Notes: generated by a model from the letters alone, not told the origin. DNA of 64,000 bases from CBDCPI01 sp965220245 (GCA_965220245.1 CBDCPI010000013.1:474887-538886), one strand, 5' to 3'; positions 43,974 through 54,146 are shown, counted from the stretch's first letter. Numbers and translations are program-made.

Positions 43974-44753
43974 TCAGGCGATGAGGCCGCCGTCTATGGT
44001 CAGTACCTGACCGGTAATATAGCTGGCGCTCTCGCCGCAAAGAAACAACACCGCACCCGACACATCCTTGGCAGTCCCAAACCGGCCCATGGGTATTCGG
44101 CTCAGAATCTGTTGTTGAGTCTCCTCGGAAAGCTCTTCTACCATGCCGGTAGTCACGTAGCCCGGAGCCACCGCGTTCACTGTAACGTTCCGGGAGGCGA
44201 CCTCTCGGGCCACGGCCTTGGTAAATCCGATGAGACCCGCTTTGGCTGCCGCATAGTTGGCTTGGCCGGGGTTGCCGCTTAACCCTACCACCGAGGATAT
44301 GTTTATGATGCGGCCGCTGCGTTGCTTGATCATGTGGGGCATGGCGAACTTGGAGCAAAGGTAGGCCCCTCGCAGGTTTACGTCCAGCACTTCATCCCAG
44401 TCTTTAGCGGTCATGCGGAGCAATAACCGGTCCCGGTTGATCCCGGCATTGTTGACCAGAATGTCTATCCGGCCCCACTCGGCCAGTACTCGTTTGATGG
44501 CGGCTTGGGCGGAAGCTTCCTCGGAAATGTCACCCTCGACCAAGAAGGCTTCACCGTGCCGATTGCTGATTTCATCCACCACTGCGTTGGCAGCCTTGGG
44601 GCTTGAGTGGTAGTTGACCCCAACTTTGGCGCCGGCTAAGGCCAGCGTGGAAGCGATCTCGGCGCCGATGCCCCGGGAGGCTCCGGTAACCAGGGCCACT
44701 TGACCACTCAGGCTAGCTTGGTTGACTTTTTCTTGGTTGACTTTTTCAGGCAT
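43974..44753 (-). CDS. fabG: 3-oxoacyl-ACP reductase FabG-like SDR
   Basis: A 259-residue short-chain dehydrogenase that reduces beta-ketoacyl-ACP in fatty-acid synthesis. Marks are T-G-A-S-R-G-I-G, N-N-A-G-I-N-R-D, I-S-S-V-V-G and Y-A-A-A-K, plus the FabG-type V-A-P-G-Y-V-T-T. It lies just after plsX on the same strand, a common fatty-acid gene pairing, which supports FabG rather than another SDR. The N-terminus is lengthened by a duplicated E-K-V-N-Q pentapeptide. Confidence 0.88.
   Translation of the reverse strand: MPEKVNQEKVNQASLSGQVALVTGASRGIGAEIASTLALAGAKVGVNYHSSPKAANAVVDEISNRHGEAFLVEGDISEEASAQAAIKRVLAEWGRIDILVNNAGINRDRLLLRMTAKDWDEVLDVNLRGAYLCSKFAMPHMIKQRSGRIINISSVVGLSGNPGQANYAAAKAGLIGFTKAVAREVASRNVTVNAVAPGYVTTGMVEELSEETQQQILSRIPMGRFGTAKDVSGAVLFLCGESASYITGQVLTIDGGLIA
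44718..44747 (-). repeat. 15-bp tandem duplication in the fabG N-terminus
   Basis: TTGGTTGACTTTTTC occurs twice without a gap (44718-44732, 44733-44747) and encodes E-K-V-N-Q twice before the core domain of FabG. It keeps the frame. Confidence 0.85.
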
Positions 44754-44859
44754 TGTTTCTTGGCTTGGGCCATACCCAGAAGGGCGATTTGCTCCGGAGG
44801 GACCCGGTAGACCAGGTCCGTTGCCAGTCGGCTATACACGATGGGACTATTTGGGGGAA

Positions 44860-45915
44860 CTAGTTGGGACCCGTGGGCGCTTGCTGTAGCTGCAAGAGGG
44901 CCAACTCAGCCCTCATGCTATCCACCAAGCCCAACTCTACGTAGCGTTTGGCAGTGCTGATGGCGCCAGCCACCCCTTCCGCCTTAGAAGAGCCATGGCC
45001 CAGCACCACCGCTCCGTTTACTCCGAACAATGGCCCGCCGACGGTCCGGGGAAGGTTGGTCAATTTCCAGAGCGAGGCGGCGATTTCCTTGACTTCCCTA
45101 GGAGACAGACGGGAGGCCAGTTGGGCCTCCAGAAACGGGAAGAGAGCGCTTCCCAGTCCTTCGGTGTATTTCAATAATATGTTGCCCACAAAGCCGTCGC
45201 ACACGATCACGTCTGCCTTTTCGGTGAAAAAGTCCATGCCTTCCACATTGCCGACGAAGTTGAGGTGGCTTTCCTCGAAGATCTGATAGCTTTCTTGGAC
45301 CTGGCGGTTGCCCTTAGCCGTTTCGGCTCCTACGCTAAGCAACGCCACCTTGGGGTCGGGGATGTCTAGGAATTTGCGGGCAAAAACTACGCCCAGAGCC
45401 GCGAAGTTCAGCAACATAGCCGGGCGGCAATCAATGCTGCTGCCCATATCCACCAAGACCGTCCGCGGCGCCAATCCGAGAAACGGCCCGCCGATACAAG
45501 GCCGGTCCAAACCGTCCATCAGGCCCAACACCAGTACCGCGCCGGCCATCGAGGCCCCGGTGGACCCCATTGAAACCAGCACGTCGGCCTTACCGCTTTG
45601 CAGGACCTTCATCGCCACTAGAATTGAAGCTTGAGGGTTGTGCCGGATCGCCTGCACCGGATGCTCGTCGTCGCCGACTTTGCCTTGGGCCGGGACCACT
45701 TCGACTAAGTCTGGTTCCGGCGGCCGGTCAGCCAGGTCGTACTGGGCCAAGTGGCCGTTTATCTCTTCCGGATCGCCAACCAGTATCAGCTTGATGTTCT
45801 CAGACCTGAGAGCGTGGACCGCCCCTTTGACGGTTTCAACCGGCCCATGGTCGCCGCCCATCGCATCTACTACCACCCGGACCGGCTCTGAGTTCCAGTG
45901 CTGATTACTGGCCAT
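44860..45915 (-). CDS. plsX: Phosphate acyltransferase PlsX
   Basis: This 351-residue enzyme makes acyl-phosphate from acyl-ACP for phospholipid synthesis. The N-terminal V-V-V-D-A-M-G-G-D-H-G-P is the PlsX signature, and V-S-M-G-S-T-G-A, D-M-G-S-S-I-D-C-R-P and V-C-D-G-F-V-G-N-I-L-L-K are all in place. Length is normal. It stands before fabG on the minus strand with a 106-base gap. Confidence 0.97.
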   Translation of the reverse strand: MASNQHWNSEPVRVVVDAMGGDHGPVETVKGAVHALRSENIKLILVGDPEEINGHLAQYDLADRPPEPDLVEVVPAQGKVGDDEHPVQAIRHNPQASILVAMKVLQSGKADVLVSMGSTGASMAGAVLVLGLMDGLDRPCIGGPFLGLAPRTVLVDMGSSIDCRPAMLLNFAALGVVFARKFLDIPDPKVALLSVGAETAKGNRQVQESYQIFEESHLNFVGNVEGMDFFTEKADVIVCDGFVGNILLKYTEGLGSALFPFLEAQLASRLSPREVKEIAASLWKLTNLPRTVGGPLFGVNGAVVLGHGSSKAEGVAGAISTAKRYVELGLVDSMRAELALLQLQQAPTGPN

Positions 45916-46020
45916 ATATCTCTTCCTTATGGTCTGGAATAACCGGGGACTGTTCGCGGTAACCTTGTCGGGCTTCCCTCCGGGACGCTGGCCGGTTGGG
46001 TGTCTCTGGTCACACCAGAC

Positions 46021-46878
46021 TTAGACGATCACGGTCGCCCGGCCGGTGACCAATTCTTGTCCCGTGGTCTTGTTGCTAACTCCCACCCGGCAGTTTAGCC
46101 TTTGCCCCCAACCTACCGTCTCTTGCTTTTCTACCCGGCCGCAGGTTTCCACCGTGTCGCCCAGATATGCCGCACCTTTAAATCGTACCTTCAAAGCGCC
46201 GGAGGACAACCAGGCTTTATCGTACTCCATCGCCATCATTTCTGAGATATAGGCCAAGGTGAGCATACCGTGGGCGATTGTCCCGCCCAATTGGGTAGTT
46301 GCCGCAAACTCTGCATCCAAGTGAATGGGGTTGTGGTCGCTGGACACTTCCGAGTACGCTTTCAATCGCTCCAAGGTGACGGTCTTGGTAACCTTGGGTA
46401 AGTTAGTGGTAGCTCCGTTTCCTTGCAACTCGCCGGGAAGCTGCTCGGCCGGGGTCTCGCGTCGCGGCCGAGCGGCTTCGGCTTCTTTACCAGCAGCAGC
46501 CTGGTAACCGGGTTTCACTACTAAAACGGTGCTTTTGCTGCTGAGGACGTCTTCACCACGGCGGTTACTTAGGGTCACCGCAGCGTCAATAAATTGCAAA
46601 GCGCCCCGCTTCTTGGGTTGGCCCACCGTGGCGGTCCCCCGGAGCGGCTCCCCCAAAAGTACCGCTTGGTAAGTCGTCAATTCCTGAAGGCTATGGATGG
46701 CTCCAGGAGGGAGGTCCAAATGCTCCAGCAGAGACCCTAGAGCCCGGGCCGCCAACGCCACCGGCGGGACCAAGCCGTGAATCGAGTACGTAGGAAGTGA
46801 ATCGTCCACCGCCTTCAAATAGTCGTGGACAAATTCTTCGCTGAGATTCCAGTTACTGAGGTCCAACGCTGCGTCCAT
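46021..46878 (-). CDS. Two-domain MaoC-like hydratase
   Basis: A 285-residue protein with two hot-dog folds. The N-terminal half resembles FAS1-like dehydratase domains. The C-terminal half carries the MaoC motif: S-S-D-H-N-P-I-H-L-D-A-E-F-A and H-G-M-L-T-L-A-Y, with the catalytic Asp and His in D-H-N-P-I-H. It probably hydrates or dehydrates enoyl-CoA/ACP intermediates. It lies upstream of plsX and fabG on the same strand, which fits lipid metabolism. Confidence 0.9.
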   Translation of the reverse strand: MDAALDLSNWNLSEEFVHDYLKAVDDSLPTYSIHGLVPPVALAARALGSLLEHLDLPPGAIHSLQELTTYQAVLLGEPLRGTATVGQPKKRGALQFIDAAVTLSNRRGEDVLSSKSTVLVVKPGYQAAAGKEAEAARPRRETPAEQLPGELQGNGATTNLPKVTKTVTLERLKAYSEVSSDHNPIHLDAEFAATTQLGGTIAHGMLTLAYISEMMAMEYDKAWLSSGALKVRFKGAAYLGDTVETCGRVEKQETVGWGQRLNCRVGVSNKTTGQELVTGRATVIV

Positions 46879-47155
46879 GCTAAAGGTGCGCCCACTGCAA
46901 GAGCGGCTTTGGCTTCAGCTCACGCCAGAACTGAGGCACAAGGCCGATAAACAACCCGGCTCAAGCGGTATCAGTCAGGTCCTACGTCTGAATAACATAA
47001 CGGAGGCAGATTGCGGTCAATTATACCTACCCCCTTCTCGGAGTAGCAACAACCCCACCCGTAGCCTACAGTCACTTTGAACGCGATTACCCGTAGCCGC
47101 ATTATGTAAATTTTGCAAAGTGTTATTCGAAACTAGCCAAGGACTGAACTCAATT

Positions 47156-48367
47156 CTAACCAAAGGTCTCGACGGCCAAGTCGGCGATGTGGGAGCCAAT
47201 GGCCAAAGACGAGGTGGCGCCCGGAGAAGGGGCGTTCATCACGTGGATAGCCTCTTTGCCCCGGACTATGGAAAAGTCGTCCAGCAGCGCCCCGCCCCGA
47301 GACACCGCTTGGGCCCTCACCCCCGATCCGCCGGGGACCAGGTCATCCGACTGAATCTCCGGCAGTAAACGTTGCAGGTCGTGTACGAACCGGTTCTTGA
47401 TGAGCGACCGCCGCATCTCACTCATGCCAACTTGCCAATACTTCGCAGTCATCTTCCAAAACCCTGGGTAGGAGAAAGTGCTCCAAGAGTCGCCCAAGTT
47501 CCAGTCTGTCTTGCGGTAGCCCTCCCTTTGCATCGCCAGCACGGCGTTGGGACCGGCCTCGACTTGGCCGCCGATGGTGCGGGTGTAATGCACCCCCAGG
47601 AAGGGGAAGCGCGGGTCGGGGACCGGGTAGATCAACCCCTTGACCAGATGATGCCTGTCTTCCCGCAGGGTGAAGTACTCCCCCCGGAAAGGTATGATCC
47701 TGACGTCCACCTGCTCGCCCGTCATTTCCGCCAGCCGGTCAGCGTGTAGCCCGCCGCAATTGATGATGTGCTTGGCTTTAAGGTCGCCCCCGGTGGTCTC
47801 CACGGCCACGCCGTCCGGGTATTTGGTCATCTTGCGCACCAGGGCATTGGTGAAGACCTCGCCGCCCCGTTCCTGGAATTTTCCGGCGTAGGCTGTGGCG
47901 ACTTTTCGGTAATCAATGATCCCGGTATAGGGCGCCCACAGGGCCCGGATGCCAGCGGCATGGGGCTCGATCTCTTGGAGACGCTCCGGGCCGATTATCT
48001 CCAACCCGGGAACACCGTTGGCGTTGCCGCGTTCTTGGAGAGTCTCCAGCCGGCCCAACTCATCTTCCCTAGTGGCAACGATTACCTTGCCGCATTGCTC
48101 ATACTCAATCTCGTTTTCTTCGCAGAAATTTAGCAATGCTTGAAGGCCAGCCACACAGAACCGGGCTTTCTGGGAGTCGGGCCGGTAGTAGATGCCGGAG
48201 TGGATCACGCCGCTGTTGTGCCCGGTTTGATGGGTAGCCAACTCCCCTTCCTTCTCCACCACCGCAACCTTCCAGTTGGGGGACCCTTCCCGCTTTAACT
48301 GCATCGCGGTGGAGAGACCGACGATTCCGCCTCCGATGATAATTACATCGTAGTCTGTCGAGTCCAA
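47156..48367 (-). CDS. lhgO: L-2-hydroxyglutarate oxidase
   Basis: This 403-residue FAD enzyme oxidises L-2-hydroxyglutarate to 2-oxoglutarate. The Rossmann loop Y-D-V-I-I-I-G-G-G-I-V-G-L-S-T-A, H-S-G-I-Y-Y-R-P-D-S-Q-K-A and G-P-E-R-L-Q-E-I-E-P are diagnostic, and the C-terminal G-V-R-A-Q-A and N-A-P-S-P-G-A-T-S-S-L-A-I-G are complete. TTG start at 48367 behind GGAGG. Divergent to the 2-hydroxyacid dehydrogenase gene. Confidence 0.94.
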   Translation of the reverse strand: MDSTDYDVIIIGGGIVGLSTAMQLKREGSPNWKVAVVEKEGELATHQTGHNSGVIHSGIYYRPDSQKARFCVAGLQALLNFCEENEIEYEQCGKVIVATREDELGRLETLQERGNANGVPGLEIIGPERLQEIEPHAAGIRALWAPYTGIIDYRKVATAYAGKFQERGGEVFTNALVRKMTKYPDGVAVETTGGDLKAKHIINCGGLHADRLAEMTGEQVDVRIIPFRGEYFTLREDRHHLVKGLIYPVPDPRFPFLGVHYTRTIGGQVEAGPNAVLAMQREGYRKTDWNLGDSWSTFSYPGFWKMTAKYWQVGMSEMRRSLIKNRFVHDLQRLLPEIQSDDLVPGGSGVRAQAVSRGGALLDDFSIVRGKEAIHVMNAPSPGATSSLAIGSHIADLAVETFG

Positions 48368-48574
48368 CTGTGACCTCCCCGGGAAGATTAGGGCCTCTGG
48401 AGTGGGGACGAAACTAGATTAGTCCTCCCAAAATGTGCGGTCAAGGGCCTGAAGCTGGAGAGGCCCGCTCCTTCCCGGTAGTGGGCTTCCTCGCTGGCGA
48501 AACCCGGCTTGACCCTAGATTTGAGTGTATGCTTAACTGTAGCCGCTTAATAGCGGCGCTGGAGGTCGGAACAA

Positions 48575-49561
48575 GTGAAGGTAGCGGTACTCGATGATTA
48601 TCAGGGCGTTGCTCAGGACTTGGCCGACTGGTCCCAGCTTCCGGACGACGCCGAAGTCCAGTTTTTCCAGGACCATATCGCCGAGGAAACGGCGCTGGTA
48701 TCCCGTCTCAAGGACTTCGACGTGGTCATGGGGATGCGGGAACGCACGCCTTTTCCCCGGTCGGTGCTGTCCCAGTTGCCCCGGCTTAGGTTACTGGTGA
48801 CGACCGGCGCCCGGAACGCCGCTTTCGACGTAGAAGCGGCTACCGAATTGGGGATAGTGGTCTCCGGCACCCAAGGAGCGGGGGAGGGACCGACGGAGTT
48901 GACTTGGGGCTTGATCATCGGCCTGCTTCGCCGCATACCCCAAGAAGACCAGCGTACCCGAGAAGGTAAGTGGGGTACGGAAATCGGGGTAGGACTCAAA
49001 GATAAGACCCTGGGGCTACTTGGCCTGGGTCATATAGGGGCGCTGATGGCCCGCGTGGGCAACGCTTTCGACATGAATGTGGTTGCTTGGAGTCAAAACC
49101 TTACTCCAGAGCGGGCCGCTGAATGTCACGCCAGCTACGTCGATAAAGACGCCCTGTTCACGGAATCGGACATTGTTTCTATTCACGTGCGCCTCAGTGA
49201 CCGGACTCGCGGCTTGGTTGGAGTGCGGGAACTGGCATTGATGAAGCCCACGGCCTACCTGGTCAATATTTCTCGGGGGCCCATTGTGGACGAGGCGGCA
49301 TTGGTAAGCGTCTTGCAGCGCAACGCCATTGCGGGCGCCGCGTTGGACACCTTCGACCACGAGCCTTTGCCTGCCGACCACCCGTTCTTAAAGCTGTCCA
49401 ATACGATTATTGCACCGCACAACGGCTACGTGACCGAAGAGTCCTACCGGGCCTTCTATACCGGAGTTGTAGAGGACATCCGGGCCTTCGCCAGCGGCGA
49501 GCCTATTCGGGTAGTCAACCCTGAAGTCCTAGATTCCCCAAACCTGCGAAAGGCCTCATAG
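48575..49561 (+). CDS. D-2-hydroxyacid dehydrogenase-family oxidoreductase
   Basis: A 328-residue NAD-dependent enzyme (SerA/GyaR family). The NAD loop is L-G-L-L-G-L-G-H-I-G, and the catalytic residues are Arg in S-R-G-P-I-V-D, Glu in D-H-E-P-L-P and His in A-P-H-N-G-Y-V-T. The H-N-G-Y form is typical of this subfamily. GTG start at 48575 with GGAGG upstream. The substrate is unknown; neighbour lhgO suggests 2-hydroxyacid turnover. Confidence 0.92.
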   Translation: MKVAVLDDYQGVAQDLADWSQLPDDAEVQFFQDHIAEETALVSRLKDFDVVMGMRERTPFPRSVLSQLPRLRLLVTTGARNAAFDVEAATELGIVVSGTQGAGEGPTELTWGLIIGLLRRIPQEDQRTREGKWGTEIGVGLKDKTLGLLGLGHIGALMARVGNAFDMNVVAWSQNLTPERAAECHASYVDKDALFTESDIVSIHVRLSDRTRGLVGVRELALMKPTAYLVNISRGPIVDEAALVSVLQRNAIAGAALDTFDHEPLPADHPFLKLSNTIIAPHNGYVTEESYRAFYTGVVEDIRAFASGEPIRVVNPEVLDSPNLRKAS

Positions 49562-49693
49562 CAATTCTTGCCTTCCCATTACCCTCGATTCCTTTTCGGC
49601 CCAAGCTAATGGCCCTTGGAATGCGGGAGAGTTGAAACCAAGTGTCCGGGTCAGCCGGAACGGCAACCTTGGAATGATCACAGGAGTATTCAG

Positions 49694-50662
49694 ATGAAAG
49701 CGGTCCGGATCCACGAATTTGGCGACGTAGACGTCTTGAGGTGGGAAGAGGCCCCCGAGCCTAAGCCCGGGCCTCACCACGTACTTATCAAAGTAGAATC
49801 GGCGGGGGTCAACTATGCCGATTTGATGCGCCGGGGCGGCGGCTACCCTGGACCGGACCTGCCGTCGTCATTAGGTCTGGAAGCCGCCGGAAGCGTTGTC
49901 GAGGTGGGAGAAAACGTAACCGGCATCACGGTGGGGCAACGGGTGATGGCGATGGGGCCGGGAGGGCAGGCCGAGTACGTGGCGGTTAACGGCAACTTCG
50001 TGTTCCCCTACCCGGAGACCCTGGACCCGGTGCAAGCCGGGGGAATGCCCATCGTATTCTTAACGTCCTATCACATGTTGAAGACCCGCGGCCACATGCA
50101 GCCGGGAGACACCGTCTTGGTTCAGGCTGGAGCTTCCGGGGTGGGCACCGTGGCTATTCAGTTGGCCAAGGCCTGGGGCGCCAAGGTTATCGCCACCGCC
50201 TCTACCCAAGACAAACTTGACCTCGCCCGGTCCTTGGGCGCCGACGTTACTATCAACTACACCACCGACGATTTCGAAGCCGCGGTGCAAGAGGAAACCA
50301 ACGGCGGGGGCGTGGAGCTGGTGCTGGAGTGTGTCGGCGGCCCGGTGCTGGAAAAAAGTGTCCGTTGCGTTGCCCCCTACGGGCGACTGATCAGCTACGG
50401 CAACGCCTCGGGCACTCCAGCCTCCTTGCTGGCCGCGGATATATTCCCGGTCAACCGCACGGTGATAGGCTTTAGCATGGGGCGTTCGCCGGCCGGCCGT
50501 TTGGACCACAAGGCGGCCATGGCCGAGCTGTTCCCCATGATCTCCGAGGGCCGTACCAGGCTGGTGGTTGACCAGGTTATGCCCATGTCCGAGGTGGCCG
50601 CCGCCCACCGGCACTTGGCCGCCAGAGGCACCCGGGGGAAGGTAATCCTAACCCCCCAATAA
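49694..50662 (+). CDS. NADPH:quinone oxidoreductase-family (zinc-free MDR) protein
   Basis: A 322-residue medium-chain reductase. It begins M-K-A-V-R-I-H-E-F-G and has G-V-N-Y-A-D-L, L-G-L-E-A-A-G-S-V and the NADPH loop A-G-A-S-G-V-G-T-V-A-I-Q-L-A-K-A. Zinc ligands are absent, as in quinone reductases. ATG at 49694 is chosen because CAGGAG precedes it; an upstream ATG at 49616 has no ribosome site. It follows the 2-hydroxyacid dehydrogenase on the same strand. Confidence 0.92.
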   Translation: MKAVRIHEFGDVDVLRWEEAPEPKPGPHHVLIKVESAGVNYADLMRRGGGYPGPDLPSSLGLEAAGSVVEVGENVTGITVGQRVMAMGPGGQAEYVAVNGNFVFPYPETLDPVQAGGMPIVFLTSYHMLKTRGHMQPGDTVLVQAGASGVGTVAIQLAKAWGAKVIATASTQDKLDLARSLGADVTINYTTDDFEAAVQEETNGGGVELVLECVGGPVLEKSVRCVAPYGRLISYGNASGTPASLLAADIFPVNRTVIGFSMGRSPAGRLDHKAAMAELFPMISEGRTRLVVDQVMPMSEVAAAHRHLAARGTRGKVILTPQ

Positions 50663-50675
50663 CCCTGAACGATAT

Positions 50676-53600
50676 TTATTCGTACCGGAGCGCTTCGGCG
50701 GGGTAGATTCGTGACGCTTGGCGAGCGGGGAGGAAGGTCGTCAGTTGCGAGAACAGATAGGCTACTCCGACGATGATTCCGGTCTGAATCCACGGCATGT
50801 TGAACCTGATGGTGTCTATGTTGCTGCGGATGTCGGTGACGATGTTGTAGGAGAGGACGGTGCCAAGGCCGACTCCGATGGCGATGCCGAGGAGGGCCAC
50901 GAAGGACGACTCCAGAAGGAAGCTTAGTTGGACCATCCCGCGGCGGTATCCAATGGCCCGCAGCACCCCAATCTGCTGCCTGCGTTCCACCACGGCCCTT
51001 AGACTGATCACCCCCAAAGCGGCGATGCCGACCATCAGCCCCATGCCCATGTAGCCGGTAAACAGGTTATTGAACGCCCGGCTGGCGGCGCGCTGCTCTT
51101 CTACTACCGACCTCAGTACCTCGGTTTCCACTCCGTTATCTTGGAAAGCAAGGTCCAAGTCGTTGGCGGTTTGCTCGGCGTCGGCGCCCTCGGCCAACCG
51201 GAAACGATAGGTAGTAATGGGGACCGGAAAGGGTAACGTCCGGTCCAAGTTAGCCTTGGAAGTGATCATCCCGAAGCCCATGTTGGCGAAGTTGTCGGTT
51301 TGCACGTCCAACACGCCAACTACGGTAATGGGGAACACCGAGCCGGTTAGCGGGTCTCGTACCTCGATCTCGATGGGAGACATTCCGTCGTCCTCGTAGC
51401 GTAGCCCCTCCAACGAGAATTGGACCTCGTCTTCAAAACCGCCCCGGCTGGGCACCACCGCCGCATCCACCACGGCAAGCTTCGGGTCTTCCTTGAGGGC
51501 CTGCCACACCGCCCGCTCCGACGGCCCGTAACCGTCGGCGATGAGTTTGAGACGGTGTCCCGTGGCGTCGAGGAAATCGTCGTCGGCAGCCCTGGCGGCG
51601 TAAAGTTGCCACGTTTTATCGCTGGCATCAACTTGGCGGGCTTGGATTGGCACGGTGGTAAAGCCGCCGATGGCTTGGAAGTCGGCCAGACTCAGCTCAG
51701 AGGACTCTTCAATGGCCTTGGCGACGTCGCCCACCGGGGTTGTCGAGTTCACCCGGCTCTCTAGGTCCCAGTCGCCAGTAGCGATGACGATGTTATCGGA
51801 AGAGGCGCCGAAGGCCTCGGTAAGTATGGATACTACCATGAGGGTAAAAATAACCAGGGCGAACATGGCCAAGGTCAACCCGGTGCGAAACCGGGCCGCC
51901 ATCGGGTAGGCTACGGCGGTGATGACCACCGGACGCCACCGGCCAGCCCGGGCGCTGGCAGTGGAAATGGCCCTTAGCAGCAGGTCTGAGTTATACATGA
52001 TGGTCCACACCGCCGCCGCTACCATAGCGACCCCGGAGATGAAGAACATTTCGGGCCCGCCCTCCAACTCTCCGGCGACGGCTCGCAGGCTGCTGAAGGG
52101 GAGCACCCAAAACCCGACCAGCAACAGTCCGGTCAAGGTAAAGGTCAGCCGGTCCTTCAATGTGGGAAACAGACCGGAGCGTTCCATACTGTTACGGACC
52201 ATCAATCCCAGTCCCAGAATGGCGATGGAGACCCCGATTCTAAAAGGGCCTGCTTCATCGATGGCGGCCCCCAACCAAGTCAAGAACACTCCCAACAAAA
52301 AGGAAAGCCACCCCTGCAAGCAATAAGGCCAAAGGAACCGGACCAAAGCAATTGCCACGTCGACGGTCCAGACGGGGAACAGGACCAGCCAAAGGGCCAT
52401 CAGGCCCGCGTTCCACGCAGCACCGGAGACCCGCCGGTCTGCTATGGCACCTGCGGTCGCGTTCCCGAAAAGCAGCGGCCGCACCAGCGACCTCCCTACC
52501 TCGCTCAACCGTAAACCCCAACCGGCTCGGGCCGCCGACGCCGGGGCTTCCGGCAGGCCCCTGATAGCCGCGACGATATTCATACGGCTGACCCGGTAGG
52601 CGGAGAAGGCGACGGTGCCCAGCGTGATTAGGATACCCAGACAGTAGGCGACGATGGCGCTGCGTACTTCAATATGATGGACAAACTGGAGGTCCTCTTC
52701 GAAAGACCGGATAAACTGGTTGGCCACCAACACTATTACGGCGCTAATCCCCAGACCTGCCGCCACCCCCACAGCGGCCGAAATCAGCGAGTAAGACGTG
52801 CCTTCAAATACGAACATCCATATAAGGTGCCGCCGCTTGGCTCCCACCGCCCGGGCCATGCCCATCTCCGGACGGCGGGCTGCCGCCAGCATCACAAAGA
52901 TGAGGAAAATCAGCAGGACACCGACCATTATGGAAAAGAGCCCGAGAACGATGAAAATGGTAGTAACCTGGCTGGCGGCTTCATCCGCTGCTTCCAGCAC
53001 CTGGCGCTTTATGTCAACCACCCGGAACTCGGCTAGGTCTGTAAATAGGCGATTAGCTTCGTCTGCCAAATCTTCGAGCCCACCGGCGGCTAAAGTTGTC
53101 ACCACTGCTTGGGCCACGCCGTCGCCGGTTAAGATTCCGAGCAACTGGTCGTCCGGCTCTTTGCCTCTTAAGTAGGGAAGCAAGCGGAAGATGTCCTCCC
53201 CCAAGCTGCCGCCCAGTGACTCGCCTCCGGCCTCGAACACCAAGACTGCTTTTTCTTGCTGTAAGAGGCTCTGAAGCTCGGCCGCAACTGCCCGGTCGGC
53301 GAACAATACCCTCAGTAGCAGAGTCACTTCATCGCTCAGGTCTACTCCGGCATTCTCATCGCCCCGGTTGGATATTACGAAGGAGTTCACCTGTCCGGCT
53401 TTACCAAACACCGTCTGGGCTCGGGAGAGGGGAATAATCACCGTCGGCTGGTCGCCAGCGAGCCCGCCTTTGGAGACCACTGCATTCACCACGAAAGTTG
53501 ACGTCTTGCCAGACACCATCAGCCGTAAAGTGTCTCCCGGCCGGGCTTCCAACTCTTCAGCCGCAGCTTGATTGATGTAGATTTCATCCGCCGCCAGGTT

Positions 53601-54146
53601 TTCCAGCGCCACCGGGTCCCCGGTGGTGGAGCGGATGCCTCCCAGAGCAGTCAACGAGACGGGATCGACTCCGGCCACTCTCATGTTTCCTTCGGCCCGA
53701 AAGTTCGCCAGATTTACCGCAGGCGCCTCCTCGCCAATCCCCGCAGCCAACCCGTCAATTTGCTCCAACCCGCTTAGCTGAGATTCGACCTCCAGAAACC
53801 GGACATAGGAAAAGTAGGGACTGCTCCCGAAGCGGTCTTCGGACGAGGTCCGGGCGGACACCACAATCTCGTCGATCGGACCTAAAGCATCGATTGCTTG
53901 AGAGCGGATGGAGAAGTTGATGGTATCGCCGGTGCCGAAGGCCGCCGCCATGATGAGGGTGCTGATCATCACTCCCACAATGATCAGGGCGGTCTGCGCC
54001 TTTCTACGGGGGATGTTGCGCAAGCCCAGCTTGAGGATGACTGGGTTTCGCCAAGCCATGAACGATACTAGGAGTAGGGATGGCGCCAAAAGGGCTAAGA
54101 GGCCCGCCATGATCCAGTTCATGGACAGCCCGAAGAGTTCTTCCAC
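50676..54146 (-). CDS. ABC transporter permease with two FtsX/MacB-type modules
   Basis: A protein of 1156 residues. An N-terminal membrane segment is followed by L-G-L-R-N-I-P-R-R-K-A-Q-T-A-L-I-I-V-G-V-M-I-S, the typical MacB-like start, and a large extracytoplasmic region. FtsX-type helices lie around residues 395-520, additional membrane segments around 590-760, a second extracytoplasmic part, and a final FtsX core ending in A-S-R-I-Y-P-A-E-A-L-R-Y-E. The start is GTG at 54146, sharing one base with the TAG stop of the ATPase gene. Probably exports or extracts lipoproteins, lipids or antibiotics; the substrate is unknown. Confidence 0.92.
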   Translation of the reverse strand: MEELFGLSMNWIMAGLLALLAPSLLLVSFMAWRNPVILKLGLRNIPRRKAQTALIIVGVMISTLIMAAAFGTGDTINFSIRSQAIDALGPIDEIVVSARTSSEDRFGSSPYFSYVRFLEVESQLSGLEQIDGLAAGIGEEAPAVNLANFRAEGNMRVAGVDPVSLTALGGIRSTTGDPVALENLAADEIYINQAAAEELEARPGDTLRLMVSGKTSTFVVNAVVSKGGLAGDQPTVIIPLSRAQTVFGKAGQVNSFVISNRGDENAGVDLSDEVTLLLRVLFADRAVAAELQSLLQQEKAVLVFEAGGESLGGSLGEDIFRLLPYLRGKEPDDQLLGILTGDGVAQAVVTTLAAGGLEDLADEANRLFTDLAEFRVVDIKRQVLEAADEAASQVTTIFIVLGLFSIMVGVLLIFLIFVMLAAARRPEMGMARAVGAKRRHLIWMFVFEGTSYSLISAAVGVAAGLGISAVIVLVANQFIRSFEEDLQFVHHIEVRSAIVAYCLGILITLGTVAFSAYRVSRMNIVAAIRGLPEAPASAARAGWGLRLSEVGRSLVRPLLFGNATAGAIADRRVSGAAWNAGLMALWLVLFPVWTVDVAIALVRFLWPYCLQGWLSFLLGVFLTWLGAAIDEAGPFRIGVSIAILGLGLMVRNSMERSGLFPTLKDRLTFTLTGLLLVGFWVLPFSSLRAVAGELEGGPEMFFISGVAMVAAAVWTIMYNSDLLLRAISTASARAGRWRPVVITAVAYPMAARFRTGLTLAMFALVIFTLMVVSILTEAFGASSDNIVIATGDWDLESRVNSTTPVGDVAKAIEESSELSLADFQAIGGFTTVPIQARQVDASDKTWQLYAARAADDDFLDATGHRLKLIADGYGPSERAVWQALKEDPKLAVVDAAVVPSRGGFEDEVQFSLEGLRYEDDGMSPIEIEVRDPLTGSVFPITVVGVLDVQTDNFANMGFGMITSKANLDRTLPFPVPITTYRFRLAEGADAEQTANDLDLAFQDNGVETEVLRSVVEEQRAASRAFNNLFTGYMGMGLMVGIAALGVISLRAVVERRQQIGVLRAIGYRRGMVQLSFLLESSFVALLGIAIGVGLGTVLSYNIVTDIRSNIDTIRFNMPWIQTGIIVGVAYLFSQLTTFLPARQASRIYPAEALRYE

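Noticed and set aside
44708..44839. Small frame between plsX and fabG encoding M-Y-S-R-L-A-T-D-L-V-Y-R-V-P-P-E and more
   Set aside because: The amino-acid pattern looks protein-like, but it has only a GTG without a ribosome site, and its end overlaps fabG. Not enough to call a gene.
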